Positions 38,541-51,779 of a stretch of DNA of 64,000 bases are shown here, piece after piece. Made by a program: the position numbers and the translations under genes. Under the pieces are notes generated by a model. It had not been told where the DNA came from, made no database searches, and worked only from the letters and a program-made list of their open reading frames with translations. The number at the start of each line of letters is the position of its first letter. Position 1 is the first letter of the stretch. Source of the DNA: Stratiolaelaps scimitus (lineage: Eukaryota > Arthropoda > Arachnida > Mesostigmata > Laelapidae); assembly GCA_019614645.1 (NCBI GenBank), contig JABWDB010000035.1, positions 248,001-312,000 on the forward strand, written 5' to 3'.

Positions 38541-41500
38541 TTAGCTGAGGCGGAAAAGAGATTTTCCGTAGCCACCTTTCCGCCGGCGGAAGACGATCGT
38601 CACGAAAACACCAAATAGCAGGGTGATCGAGACGGCGTAGATGACCAAAAAGATGGTGACGTCAAAGCCTGAGAACAACCTGGAACAACGCAATCGAAGA
38701 TGGTATGATTGCAGAAAATGCAGTGAGGCATTGGTGACATTGGTTACGAAGCGAGTGCGGAGCACCTGTGGCAAAGCGCAAAATTGCTAACCAAATATTC
38801 ATTAATTATCATATGTGCGACATTCTAAGCAGAAACGATACGACGGTAGCATATAATTGTGCTTATGCTAATCACACAGTGAGGCAATTAGCGGACTGCA
38901 GTTGTGGTTATGGTCGTGTGTCAGTGGATCACGTCCGTGTGATTAGCCAGGTTTGCTCTGGGCTTCCGCGTGCAGAGATCAAGGGCAAAGGCCCTGTGTG
39001 TGCTTGTGAGTGTGGAAACCGTTTCAAGTTTGCTATGGATATTTCGGAGCTGTTTTTTTTTATTAAGCTGATAATTCCAATCGATAAACAAATGACACAT
39101 TGTGGAGGATTAGTTCGCTCTCTTTGGTTCATATTAATATCAGACACGCTAGAGATGAATGAGAGAACTCCAATGTTTGTTACACAACATCTTTGTTAAT
39201 GTGTTATGTACGTATATATGTTCCTGCAAAGTGACTCCGTATCCAGCGCTCGTGAGTGCGGTTGTAAAAGACCGAGGTCTCAGATTGTATGTAACTATAA
39301 ATTGTTGGCGCTACGCACTCCGTCTGTCCGACCCTTGCTTGACTGTCAGAAAGTGAACCGAATCATCAGCCACCAATACATGATACAATATTGAACATAG
39401 CGCAAGGAGGTGTTTTGCCTTACTAGCTGTGGCTCCCGCAGCTGATTAATATGGTTAAGAGAAGCTCGCATTTATATTCACATGTGTTATTATGACAGTA
39501 CTTAATTAATAATAATCGTAAATAATCGTCGTGTTTTACAGCGTAAAGTACGCTGTAAAACAATGTCAAATGATAAAGCATCCCCCAAAAGGGAACATAA
39601 TCACTTTGGCGTTAAGTGCTATGGTCATACACACCTGGCATTTGTCGAATTATTGTCGACAGCTCCCTGTTGAAGGCTCATGGCAATTGGGAGATCGGGG
39701 TCCGCAGTTGCTCGGACGAGCTTTGTCGAGTTGTAGTGATTATGAAGGAACTTCAGCACATTCGACCTAGACGGCAAAGGTTTCATTGGTTTATTAAAGG
39801 AGCTGCAATTGTTACAATGCTTAAGCTCTCTTATATGTCATCACACAGCAGGACTCGAACCTACGGCCTCTGGCTTCCAATAGCCAGAGACCTAGCTACC
39901 GAGCAAAGCGACTCTTGTTAGTAAGCATAGCAATCAGGGACGCGGCTAATGTTTTCAAGCCGTCCACAAGGGATGCAACGAGGAGAGAACTGCGCTGATA
40001 CTAGATGCAAGTGGCAGAATTACTTAAAACGCTGTCACTTGACAAGAATCGGTTCGTTTGCTGACACCAAAAAAAGCGTCTAGAAGGTTATTTGTTCGTA
40101 GTTGGAATCGTTTGAACTAGGGGGCTCGACATACGGTGAGACTAGATTGCACAATCATGATTTAGCTGAATCGATTGTATTGAGCAAACATCGAATGGGT
40201 GCGACAACAGTTGTGAGACAGATCCGTCATCGAGGCTAACTTACTCGACGAAATCGCCCTTCGAATCGCGACAGTCTGCACAGAGAGTCGCTGGCGGGAA
40301 CTCAACCTTTGGTCTAGCAGGATCCTCGGTCGGGTCACCCTAGAACAAAATGAATAACCAACATAATTTAAAAGTCCATCATTTTGACACGAGCGCTTGG
40401 TAAAAGTAGCAATAAAATAAACAAACTATTATGATAAGTGAACTAACACACGTCTGGAAAAGTCGACCTAATAGCGACCAATACGGGTGATATCATGGGT
40501 GGATGAATTGAACAGTGGGGGCACCTTAGTTCTAGTCGTCAACGACGACGACGAATCATGAATTTTCAAAATGGAGTAATTTCACGACAAATGTTGGTCA
40601 CATTTCCAAGTTTATCATCCGAGTCGTGCCATTGTTCTTACCGCAATCCTCTTGTTAACTTTGTTGTGAGCGCGCCATATCCATAGGACAGACTCATCTG
40701 GGCTTGTGAGCTCGCTTTCTGTAAACATTGTTGAACGTCAAGATAGATTGTGAGGTTGTGGTAGCATTTTTCACTAAGACTCGAGGGCGTTATTTTTTTC
40801 CCCTGCACGCCGATGTACGTTTGGCTTAGCCGCTGAATACGAGTTTACTGATTTACTTAATCCTTTGTGTCGAGGTGTCGTATTCTTTCCGAACATTTTC
40901 ACATATTTAAGAAGATCCACTAAATGTTTGGTGTCCAATGCCAACCCGCTTAAATTTCTTCAGGTAAGACGAACATTATACTGACGTGCGACATTGACAC
41001 TGTTTGTCTAAGATTTTTTCAGATCTTTGGATGGTGCTTTCACGTGAGTGGCCGGCGATACCGCTGGCACAACTACACGGTGGTAAATGGTAAATGTTTA
41101 TTAGTTTATTAAAGGAGCTGCAATTTTACAATGCTTAAGCTCTCTTATATGTGGAGGTGGTAGATTTGATAGTAACCTATATTTTTGGCCATGTCTGCGA
41201 AGTGTGTCCTGCACTCTTCGCAACTGAAGAAGTTCTCGATGAAATCGCGGAACGCGAGCACTGCCCGCTGCGGGTCGACGACTTGATGATGCAGAAATCG
41301 GGAGTGACTGCCAACAGTCATCAGGTGACTGATAGTCCACAGGGAACATGGGAACCCGCGCAGATTTGGCTTGCTTCCTGCAAATCGCATATGGTGGCCG
41401 TCCGAGAGCCAGCCGCAATAGTGCAATACACAGTGGTGCTATTTTAGGATCGAGTAAAAGGTAAAGGTAAAGCTTTATTGGTTTATTAAAGGAGCTGCAA

Positions 41501-43336
41501 TTTGACAATGCTTAAGCTCTCTTACATGTCACGCAGTAAACACCAGACAACGACGCGACAAGCTCACACGTATGTGAAGACCCTCGAAGGCGCTCGTAAG
41601 TGCACAAGAGCTTTCATTGCTCCGAATCATGGCACAGTCGAGGCATTGCTACCTGAGCAAATCTGATGGCAAAATGGCTAGCTTCGTCTAGAGAAGTCAT
41701 CACTAGAGAAACTTCATCAGCACTGCCCAGATAGAATCGAATAGCTGGTTTGCAGCGGTGATCCATCGGCGATTCTGCCTGAACGGATGGATTTGATACT
41801 ACAATGTTTTGCCACCCTACAAATTCGCGTTCGCCTCACCTTTGCACCCAACGAAATCAGCGTTCTGCATTGCTCGTAGATAAGCCGTGGAAGAATTCGC
41901 TTCCCTTAAAATGCGCTGATAGTCGGCGTTTTTCAGTGGCGCGCTCGTTTCAAGGAGATGGCGAAGCTTCTGGAGGTACGTCTTGATCCGGTCGGGAAGA
42001 ATCACGTTGTCGTAGACAGCCTGAAATATGTACCACAATGACAAATGCATCTCTACAACGGAGGAACATCTTTGTCTTGCTCATTGACTATTTGTACATT
42101 CGTACCACTTGTCATTCTGGCTAGCCAGTTTGTGTGTACAGCGACGCTGTATGGGCTATCTTGCGAGTTGTGCTAGCATTGTGACCACACTGATCTACTC
42201 TTGTTGTTGTTTACTATACATTGTTGGTGTTCCTGCAAAAAGCGATGTGTCTGTAGGGTCGTCACCGGCAACTACACCCTAAATCGTTCTCTGACGAGTA
42301 CGCATCGGACAGTAGTTCTCACCTGAATAAAGTTTCTGAGAATGACTAGCTGTTTTTCGTTGAATTCACTGTAAAGTACCATGTCACGATTTAAGATTCG
42401 CGTGAGGCCTGCTTCGACGTCTTCAAGATACACCTGGAATTCGAGAGGTCAGAAATAGAGCAGTAGTCGTAATCGTTTTTGAATACGGCGCTTGCCTCAG
42501 AAGGCGCCGACGGTGGGAGGGATGCCTTTCGCGTTCTACCCCTCTCTCAAACATTTGATCGATCCAACAGAGGACGCGAGCGTTGACCGATACTGACATT
42601 GAATCACTCTGCGACCAGGCAATTTATTCCGGATTAGACAATTTATTATTTATTTCATTCGGGTCATCCCTGACGTGAATGAGTTGATTCTTCCACTGCG
42701 ATACAATAAACGACTATATTATACTTCTCCTTGAAGATCAGTAAATGCTATGCAATACATTCGTTTTTGCGTCTAGCAAGCTGTTTTCGTACGGCCCCAT
42801 GGGTGGCGGATTGAACCTCATTTATACTACGGATATCAGCTGAAACTATGAGCGGCTTTGGGTTCAAGACAAAACCAATGATCACACGATGAAATGTAAT
42901 GAAACACTTCATAACCGTATAGGCACATAGATCTCCTCGTACCAAAATCAAATAAGCGCCAGGATGGCGTTTAGGCAATACCGAAGGTTTGGGAACGTAG
43001 AGGGTAAATCCCCGATTTTACCGGGCAGAATGGGAATTTAACCAGCCCTCGTAACTTCAGATCTGACAATGAATTGGGCCTATGAACGCGCCTCTTCGCG
43101 GGTGCACAAGTTATTACCTTATCTGAATCGCCAACAATATTAGGATTGACACTGTTGCTCTGCGAGTCATTTTTACGTGCGTTGTGGTTGACGCGTTCGA
43201 ACTTGAAGCCCATGTCCACCAATTTGGCTTTGAACTCATTTCGCGCAGCTGAATTCTCGGCCACCCTGGAAGATAAAAATTCGCAACAAAACTAAATACG
43301 TTATACTACATGCTTGTTATAATAAGTCTGTTGCTG

Positions 43337-43372
<36 letters not shown>

Positions 43373-46300
43373 CTCCTTGTTCACATATCGCATCAATCTA
43401 GCTTTGTATAAATGTTTTCCTTATACTAAAATGGCGAAACATGCCTATGTTCAAGGTCTTGAGAGAACCACCTGAGTCACGTGTGTGCTATCTAGCGCTC
43501 TCAATTTCTGCATTGGCCGGATGTAGTGCGCTGTTTGCTCTAGTCACACAGGAAATTATTAGATGGACTTACGTTGCAAGTAGCCTAGGATGAACACCTC
43601 GTTCTATCAGCAGCAATGAGGTGGCGTCTTTGTTCTTAATCTCCTCAGGACCGCTGCCGCGAACGAACCGGACAACTTTCACCTATATGAAGAAACAAAG
43701 GGCATGAAATCGTATAACAAAAAAAAACGAAGCCAGAGCCTGTTATACTTAATTTTCTAAACAATTCCACCAATTACCATCCAAAACAGTAGCATTATTT
43801 ATGTTCTAGGACGTATCATATCTGACATCTCCAAATGCCAATATCCCCATTATAGTATTTCATATATATATGCGAAAATAACAACAGCAAAATAATAAAT
43901 ATCGCGTTTTTGTTCTAACAATGCGATTTATCCCAGGTTAAATAATGGCGATTCGTGCTGTTTCCGCAATGAGCAAATACAGGTCGTCATCCACGCTAAA
44001 CCATTAACGAATTGTTACTAGTGGCTCATAGCAACTAGCTAAAGTACCTACACGAGTATTATTGCTGAAATCGAGGACGAGCTCGCGACCGACAAATGAA
44101 GTTTCATCCTCGACCACGGCCAGGAGCTGTGTCACGTTCGAAGGTTGCGAGGCCCACAATTCCTCAAGAGTAGCAGCCCTGCAAGATTTACGAGTGAGGT
44201 AAGCGCGGCCACACGATTCGATTACTTATACATATCTGTTGCTTGAACCTGTGCTTTGTCGGTTCCGAGTTGTTGGAAATCGCGAAACTGGCTAAAGTAA
44301 TAACGAGTGTTCGATGCAACACAACGCTGTTAGTTCGGTTAAGGGAACTGCAGTGTTTTACAACGCTCAAGTTCATTTCGCGATATGTTCCCACCGGGTT
44401 GCGGAACTCGGAACCTGCTACCTACGGCATTTTGCAGCTGGAGACTAAGCCGCCGTCGAAGCCACCGCGCTGACATGATAATGATCTGAGCGAACCTACA
44501 ATGATTTGAGTGAACTCTGAGTGTACCTGGACGAATTTAAACTGGGAAAGTTCTTCGGAAGACCATGCTCCTTGATTTTCCGCTCAACAAAGTTGATAAC
44601 ATGTTTGCGTATCTCAGCTAGGTCCCTCTCGATTTCAATTCTCTCCCCCTGTTTGTCAGCCGGCTGCGACACCCAGAACATCTAGAAAGACAATATCCAC
44701 GCACGGAACTGTTAGAAAATCATTCTTAAGAGATAGCATTGTGAAGATTATGCTCATCGATATTGACAGCAGTAATCGGAACAAAGGCGGTCAGTGTGCA
44801 CATCCAGATTCATATCAGGTAGATACGAAGATACGTGACCTAAATCCACAACCAGGCGAGTAATTTAGTTATAGTATCGATAGTGTATGTTGTTGCACGG
44901 GTTCAGTATAAACAAGTTAACTGAACATATTCAACAAAATTCGCAATTTAGAATCAACCAGAGCTCGGATTTCAACAGCTCTGACTAAACAATAACAATA
45001 GTTGCGAATATTGGGCCGAAAATGCACGTTGCACAATTGACTCTGGAGCACACCGAAAGCTTAGCCCCAATGTATAAGTACTGTTGTATATATCGATATT
45101 TTTCGTGGCTTCCTCTACCTCAGCCTCCGTACACCGTCCAGTATTGTGTGACTGATTCGCGCACAAAAGCGTTATTTAAAACCACGCCACCTCTCTATGT
45201 TACGCCTCTGCTTAAAATACAAACCTTTATCGATGGGTAAGAAGTGATTAGTTGATCCCGACATACGTCAAAGTTGGGGTTCGATGCACAGTTGACCACG
45301 GCAATATCAACAGCAGATTGCCACCCTGCAAATCAACACCAGTTTCAAAGAGGAATCGTAACAGATTTAGCTAAAATGTCAACTCAAACATTGTCAACAC
45401 TATATGATTTACACGATAACGGTTACGAGAAATAGAATTTGTTCAATCTCTATAGACGCTATGATCTATCAGGCCCGTAGGGGGCGGGCGGGAAGCCACT
45501 TGCAAAAGCACTTACACATTGATGCCTAGTAATATGACGTCCCATTCACTGATTGCCGCTTGGCAGGCTCTATTGTGTTATTTCCAAGTGATGTGATTAT
45601 CACTTCGATATCATTATCTGTCCCCATGCCGACGATCGCCGTGACAATGATCGTAAATTGATTGACGCCGATGAACATCAACCCCATAGCGGAATAGAGC
45701 TATTCATATATGACAATGACATTTGCAGATTTCAAATCAATTGTTTGAGCATATCGGATGTTTCGCACACGTTAACTGTCGCATGACTGACAGTTACAGC
45801 TAAAGATCTCCACGTCTCCCGTGAAAATCGACACGAAGTAAATGCTATTAAAATTGTAGTGTGGTGTACGAAAAATCATTAGCAGCCCCTTGATTACTGA
45901 TTATATATTGATTGGCAATTTTAGCTCATTTCCATCACCCAATATTCAACCATAGGAGGTAGGCAGTATTGGCTACGGAAAGGCTGAAGAAACTATTATA
46001 TTTTCACATTGAACAGTACCAACACTCAGCTCGCGTTACACTTTTTAGTTAGTCTTAAATTTCGTATGTCTTCTAGTGTCTTGTGATCGCTGCGAACTAC
46101 CAAGATCACGATCCACCGTCGAATTTTAGCATATCTATATGCGTTACTGGCATAACCATTTCGCCTGTAACCCGCTGCACTCAATTCGCTGTCGTCGCCA
46201 TGAGGCCGTATATGTTCATGTGTATGTTCATATCGGCGAGCGTTGCCACTCGTCATTAGCATTTCGACGGCGGCAACGACGTCCACGACCGGCGCTTCTC

Positions 46301-46631
46301 GCGGTGTGACCTTCTATTTGCGCGACCTACCTCGTACGTCATTTGCGTAATCCTTGAAAATCGGAGCATATCGAATACAGTGGCCACACCAGCTATTGTA
46401 GAACTCGACCATGTACGCTAGACGTCCAGGGGATTGCAGCTCACGATGGAAGTTCTCCGCACCCTCAATGATGTTCAATGGGTCAGCTGCGTCATATAGC
46501 GCTGAGCCGAAACTCGACGCCGACTGCACACCAGTACTCAGCAGTGATAAAATCACCAGCGTGAATAGGACGCTTTGTGCTGACGGTGACTGGTTCAGCC
46601 ACGGCCGAGGGAAACGGCTTTCCCGTATCAA
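38541..46631 (-). CDS. QSOX: Quiescin sulfhydryl oxidase, paralogue B, 12 exons
   Basis: Exons: 46631-46331, 45325-45225, 44681-44527, 44178-44052, 43682-43573, 43265-43118, 42433-42323, 42020-41840, 41377-41177, 40718-40642, 40339-40245, 38679-38541. The sum is 1746 nt, 581 aa. Same enzyme family and domain order as the paralogue downstream of it: signal peptide, thioredoxin domain with the standard active site WCGHC (Cys82/Cys85), VVNCA and YPSIK blocks, and a second thioredoxin-like region without CxxC. A helix-rich linker leads to the ERV/ALR domain with PCSLWTISHLMTVGS, redox pair FSCEEC (Cys464/Cys467), SVLWIWRAHNKVN and distal CADC (Cys524/Cys527). A membrane helix (about 543-565) precedes a basic tail RRRKGG. 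The donor of exon 9 is weak (GTTACT), and SINE fragments lie on both sides of that exon. Exons 4, 7, 9, 10 and 11 are exactly as long as their counterparts in paralogue A. Confidence 0.9.
39776..39911 (-). repeat. SINE, family I, near-complete copy
   Basis: The tail block reads on + as TTGGTTTATTAAAGGAGCTG and CAATGCTTAAGCTCTCTTA. It is joined to a tRNA-like head with B box GGTTCGAGTCCT on the - strand. It lies in the last intron of QSOX paralogue B, in the same orientation as the gene. Confidence 0.65.
41082..41152 (-). repeat. SINE family I tail, just after the QSOX B exon 9 donor
   Basis: A copy of the family I tail block. It starts about 20 bases into the intron downstream of exon 9, with no tRNA head. 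Confidence 0.65.
41459..41529 (-). repeat. SINE family I tail, just before QSOX B exon 9
   Basis: A second tail-block copy in the same orientation, about 80 bases upstream (in transcript terms) of the exon 9 acceptor. With 41082-41152 it forms direct repeats around that exon. Confidence 0.65.
43340..43370. repeat. (TA)n microsatellite
   Basis: TA run in QSOX paralogue B intron 5. Confidence 0.9.
44330..44478 (-). repeat. SINE family I, diverged copy
   Basis: Contains GAACTGCAGTGTTTTACAAC and CTCAAGTTC, diverged from the family I tail, followed by a degraded tRNA-like head (GGAACTCGGAACCTGC). It lies in QSOX paralogue B intron 3. Confidence 0.5.
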
Positions 46632-49106
46632 CTAAAAAAAACACATCAGATGATGGTGGTGGTGATGATCAACCGATTTATCAGCTACAGGAGCGACTAG
46701 GCATGGCATATTCGTTGGGGTTGGAAGCGAAAAACCAGCAGAATGCTTTCCAACAGTGGGTTTTTACACGAAAACTGTGCTGACCTTCAAAGGAGAGCGA
46801 ACTTTCAGGACTGTCTAGGTGAAGATCACAGCTAGAACCATGCATGTCGTCTGAATAGTGATAAATAAAACATGCATAATAATGGAACCCATAACGGTGG
46901 CGAGTTAAACGAAGGTCGCGGCGACTGTTTATCTGGATGATATTAACTGTAAAATCGCTTTTCTGCAGTAGCCTAGAAGGGCTCAATGGATATCGTTATG
47001 GTCTATGAACTCCCCAAAAACATAATGCAGGTTTGCTAAAATCAGCACGGCATAAAAAAACCGATGGGCGTTTCGGTGGCAACAATAACAGATACAACTT
47101 TGCCGCCATCTACACCATGCTCCACAACCATGCGCGAACGAATCAATGCCCAATCAATGCATCGATAATAGTGAACTATGTGATCTATGTATCAAAATCC
47201 CATTATTCCAAAAGAGGTTTTGAGGGATTTGCTTAATCATATGAAGATCTGCTAACAAAGAAAATAAAGTAAAGTGGCAATTATAATCCCACGCTCAGGT
47301 CAATTGCTATACCATGCTATGCCTGATTTCCTAGCGCATTGTGATGACGAACGATTGGCCCAACGTATACAAATCAAAATGGCAACCATTACATTCAACA
47401 TATGTTATGTGTAACGTTAAACGGGATACAATTCGGCAATAAAAATAATACATAGAGAAAACGCATAATAATAAACTAATAAAATAAACAGTCCGATGAT
47501 GAGCACCGACAAACAAGAAACCCTTATATTTTTAGTTAGAAAGAGTTCGTTAATATATGAACACACCCGATCAAGCCGCTTGACATTATGTTTTCACATC
47601 AGTCGGCGAGGCAGCCACTCAAATCAGTTTCGTTCGGTTTATTAACATTCAAACTTGTGTCACCTGTCGTTATTCCACAGCCGGTGCTGCTTGTTATGAA
47701 TTGTGTAAATTAAGGTCGATTCATCGAAAACGATTTAATGACCTCTTCCCTTCTCCAGCTGACTGATAGCGCACGAGCGCGCACTTAATTAAATATGAAC
47801 ACCCAAGGCAACACAAGCTTCATGACACCTTTGTATGCGTGCTTCATTAACGAGAAAACTACTCGAATTACGCACATTTCGCCAACTAAGCTTGCTTACG
47901 TGCAATACACAGATACCGTTAACAATCGCCACCTTATCTCCCTAATCAAATCTCGCCGCAGTACATGTACAATGGAACAAGCCGTTACGGAGAAACAAAA
48001 AAAACACATTCGCTAAATATAAAAAAAATAGAAGTCGATAGAAACATTTGAAAAAACTCATTGCCGCAATACTGTCACTCAATCAATCAATCAATCCAAT
48101 CAAACAATCAATTGTTCGGCATCAATAATCACCCGTTTAATCATTTCCACACTATTATTAACAGATGACGCTGTCAAGCGGTGATCAAGCTATGCCACTA
48201 CGTAAGTTATGACGTTATCTCATCGGCTTACCTCCATCGTGTCACTCGTCTATACAGAGCAGATGAAACGGGCGGGCTAAGCAGGACGTACAAGTCGAAA
48301 TCTAACATACAGCTGTCCCGTCTGCGGTGTCCTCCGCCCGACTAGACATCCCTCCAGAGGCAGTTCCGGCTGGACACGGCGAGAGGCCGCCAATACAGCC
48401 GAAAAACAATGGCACACCGCTCGCGAGAGCAGCGGGGGCCTGGCGATACTTGCCGCACTTTGCCACCGCCGCCAATGTCACTAGTCAGTTAAATGTCCGC
48501 AAGTTGCTGTTTAGCGGCCGCGAACGAGCCGAGTCGACCAGTGCGGCGTACGGGAGGGTTCCGCCAATGCCCTGGAGGTGCAGGAGCAGTCGTCCTGCTG
48601 CAGAGAGGGGCTGCTCACTTACTCACACAGCAGCGGCTGCGGAGACAACAGCAGCAGCAGCAGCAACCTGTACCATACCACATCAAATTGTACAGAGCGC
48701 CCTACACAGCCGGATCTAACAGCTGCTGTCACAGCTTGATCGCTGGCTAGCGGGCTCGGGGTAGCGCTGCGCTCGGTAGCGCTGGTGCTGCTGGTGGCAA
48801 TAAAGCCGGAGATGTCAACGAGAGCGGGTGAGAATGAATAAATAAATGAATGAGTGTATACGTATAATCAATGGACAGCTGACGACTGCATGCTCAGGGG
48901 GACGCAGGTCATTCCTCGAAAAGCGTGCCGCCAAAATAAACACGAACGGTTATAGCGCAGCGGTGCGTTTGACACAGCCAGCAGACGATTCGAATAGAAA
49001 CGCAAGGCTCGCTGAACGAGCCGCTGCTGGGATAGCACAACCCAATGGACGATAGCGAAGTAGTCATGCGGAGGTGGAAGGTTTTGACAAATTCGTGTGC
49101 ACGTGT

Positions 49107-49108
<2 letters not shown>

Positions 49109-49137
<29 letters not shown>
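49109..49137. repeat. (CT)n microsatellite
   Basis: Pure TC/CT repeat of about 14 units. Confidence 0.9.
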
Positions 49138-49139
<2 letters not shown>

Positions 49140-50434
49140 GCGTGTGTCTGTGTTGTCCCTTGCGCGCGCAAAAAAAAACGAAATGGATCACTTTTAATTT
49201 GCCTCGTTCATTCGATAATATTCTAGTCATTATGCCCGTTTCAGATTCACCGTGTCAGCAGCCGGCACAGCGAACTGCTCAAGCTGGGCGGGCGGTGGCA
49301 CAGCTGTTTGGAGTGGCTGGCAACTCGGCGAAATATATGAGCATATTGCTATCACGATCAATATACGTGGGCGTCATTGTAGGGCTTTTATGATGATAGA
49401 ATCTGTGCGACGAGTTGTGGTGTTAAGCTGGCGAGATTGATCACGTTCAGGTGCAGCTGAGCACATACGAAAAACAAAGTCGCGCGGAAACACATCAGCG
49501 CAGTGTCGCACAAAAACATATTTGGGTTGATAGGCAATCTCTCTCGTCGGCGGGAAGCCTTCTCCGGGGAAGTTGTTTCAGTGAAGTGGTTTGTGAGGGC
49601 TTTGTGCATTCTGATATTCGATGAATCAGCGGTAGCCGCAACAGGACGCATACAAATTACGTGAAGGATTATGGTCTCGTAGTCGGAGAGCGTGGTACTT
49701 GTCCAAGCCTGTGTTGCTCATATGAACCAACAATAATTCGGTTACCATAAAACGCCGCAAGTTTCGAAGTTATTAGGGTCTGTAGAACCGACTGGGGGGG
49801 GGGGGGGGCTGCGTAGCAGATTGCGCTTAGCGTAACCAAAATATCATAAACCTAACACCGAACTTTCCCATCATATTAGTGCACTCGTACTTTCTTCCGA
49901 CTTCTGAGCGAGATCTGTTTCGCAAAATATGATAAGAGATCTGTACCGCGTTATTGAGGTCCAGATCCCGCATCAAGCCGATAGTGATCTTTATGATTGG
50001 CTAGTTCTCGTAGAAGAAGGCCACGCTTCGGACGTTGTTAGCTAATTCAACATCATTAAAAATACACTTGCAACATTTCTAATCTTAGTCATCATTCTTC
50101 GCTGAAGTTCTCTTGATCAGAATTCTATAAAATACCTTAAGTTAAAACGCCGGCAGAGGCCGCACGCTTTGGGCATACCGTACCACCATGCTTAGCAGGG
50201 TTCATTGCGAAATATCCACAATGTTTGCTTGAATATATATATATATATATTTATATCTGGAAAGTCCTGCGAATTGTTTATCCCTTCTCGACAGTACGTC
50301 CGCACTGCGCCACCAGGGTCCAGCATCAGTTGAAAGAGAAGTTTGTTTACACACAAAGCGGACTTTTTGGGCCGTTTGGAATAGTCGATTTCGTTGGATA
50401 ATGCTTTTTTCTTTTTGCCTCAAATACGGCATCG

Positions 50435-50790
50435 AAATGAGTAGTGAACAAGTGAACATTCGTCCTTTTTTGTTGTATGAGTTCCGAAGAGGTGACACTG
50501 CCGCGGAAACATTTCGAAATGCCACCGGCACCAACGACGAGGATGCTTTGAGCCGGAGCACGTGCGAAAGATGGTTCAAGAAATTTCATCACGGGGATTT
50601 CAATCTGGGCGACGCACCAAGGTCTGGGGGGATCGACGACGACATCCTCCGTGACAAAATTCACGAAGCGCCTACGATTACCACTCGAGAACTTGCAGAA
50701 GAACTTGAGGTTGGGCGTAGAAATCGTTCGTGTAGCGTTACATCGCCTTGGGATGAAAAAGAAGCTTGGTAGGTTGGCTCCATAGGCTTT
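50435..50790 (+). pseudogene. Mariner transposase N-terminal remnant
   Basis: The open frame encodes the mariner helix-turn-helix region: LLYEFRRGDTAAETFRN, CERWFKKFHHGD and TITTRELAEEL are typical of the SETMAR/Hsmar-like mariner DNA-binding domain. The frame shifts near 50715, after which another frame continues with a mariner-like HRLGMKKKLG. The catalytic domain is missing and no clear terminal repeats were seen, so this is a dead fragment. Confidence 0.75.
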
Positions 50791-51296
50791 CCATACTATG
50801 TTCTCGTTGGTCGGATGTCCAAAGACTTATGACGAATTACGTTAGTATTAAACGCACTCACTGTTTTGAGTGATGTCGAAAGCGAGGGAATTTCGATTTT
50901 TGTATCGAAAAAGTAGAAATTCTATAAATCGGGCAAAACGAAGCAAGTAAAACGTCGAAACAAGACCGTCGCAAGCGGTGGAAACTACTTCGCTGATTAA
51001 GTCGAGCGAATTTATTCCCTTGCGAACGATACATTCAAGAAATAGAGAATCCACAAAACTTTCCAGGCAATTTAATACGCAGTTCTATGCAACGTCGATA
51101 ATCCAGACTTTAGCATAAGGGAACCATATTGCATGTTACTGTAGTTTATTCAAAGAGAGACACTATTCGATCTAAAGGTACTGAGATATAAGCGCAGGGT
51201 TTTTGTCATGTGGAAAATGGCCAAGTTTGACAATCGACCGTTTGTGGCCAGCTGAGAGATTTGCTTTGAATCCAGCAGTATTCTGACACAAGATTT

Positions 51297-51380
51297 GAAC
51301 TCTTAGCGTGTATCCGCTTCTCTTTGTACTCTTAGCGTGTATCCGCTTCTCTTTGTACTCTTAGCGTGTATCCGTTCTTG
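51297..51380. repeat. Tandem repeat, 29-bp unit, about 2.7 copies
   Basis: The unit contains CTCTTAGCGTGTATCCG followed by CTTCTCTTTGTA. Two full copies are identical and the third diverges after TATCCG. Confidence 0.85.
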
Positions 51381-51779
51381 CCGTTTAAGGGTCAACGTCT
51401 AACTATGCTAGCCTAAACGTGATGTCAATTCCGACCATTTATTCAGCTGGGAGAATACCAGAAGTGTCCCAATGGTTCTTATTTAGATAGCAATGTCTCG
51501 GGCGGCTTATGATACTCATTTGAAGCCAATGTCTTCCGCATTTTACTGTCAAACGACAACTTCTCTCTGAATAGAATTTGTCCCAGCAGGTACAACCTGC
51601 CTCGAGAGGAGTGCACGTTTAGACATGAACTCACCAATATCGATCCATATACCATATGCCTGCAAACATTGACCTAGCTAATAACGACCTTCGACATCGC
51701 AACGCCGTTACGATCATGAAATCTTGCTTATTTCCTGCACTATTACGGTTGCTGTTTTAGACACAAATTCACTACGTAC

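Larger units (their letters stand above)
46632..51779. other. Region between the two possible first exons of QSOX B
   Basis: No thioredoxin, ERV or other recognisable coding block appears on either strand. A GC-rich, CAG-rich part (48320-49060) carries several open frames without domains and may be a promoter or CpG-type region. Other contents: a (CT)n tract (49109-49137), a G run (about 49794-49808), a mariner remnant (50435-50790) and a 29-bp tandem repeat (about 51297-51380). Confidence 0.45.

Noticed and set aside
38680..38760. Extra QSOX B coding sequence just upstream of the last exon
   Set aside because: An acceptor-like CACAG near 38766 opens a frame into the last exon, but it does not match the phase of the preceding exon (a stop arises after seven codons). 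The acceptor at 38680 fits exactly.
48327..48719. 130-codon open frame on the + strand
   Set aside because: It is a GC-rich region with CAG repeats giving poly-Ala/Thr. There is no domain, and an overlapping frame of similar length exists. I treat it as possible promoter DNA.
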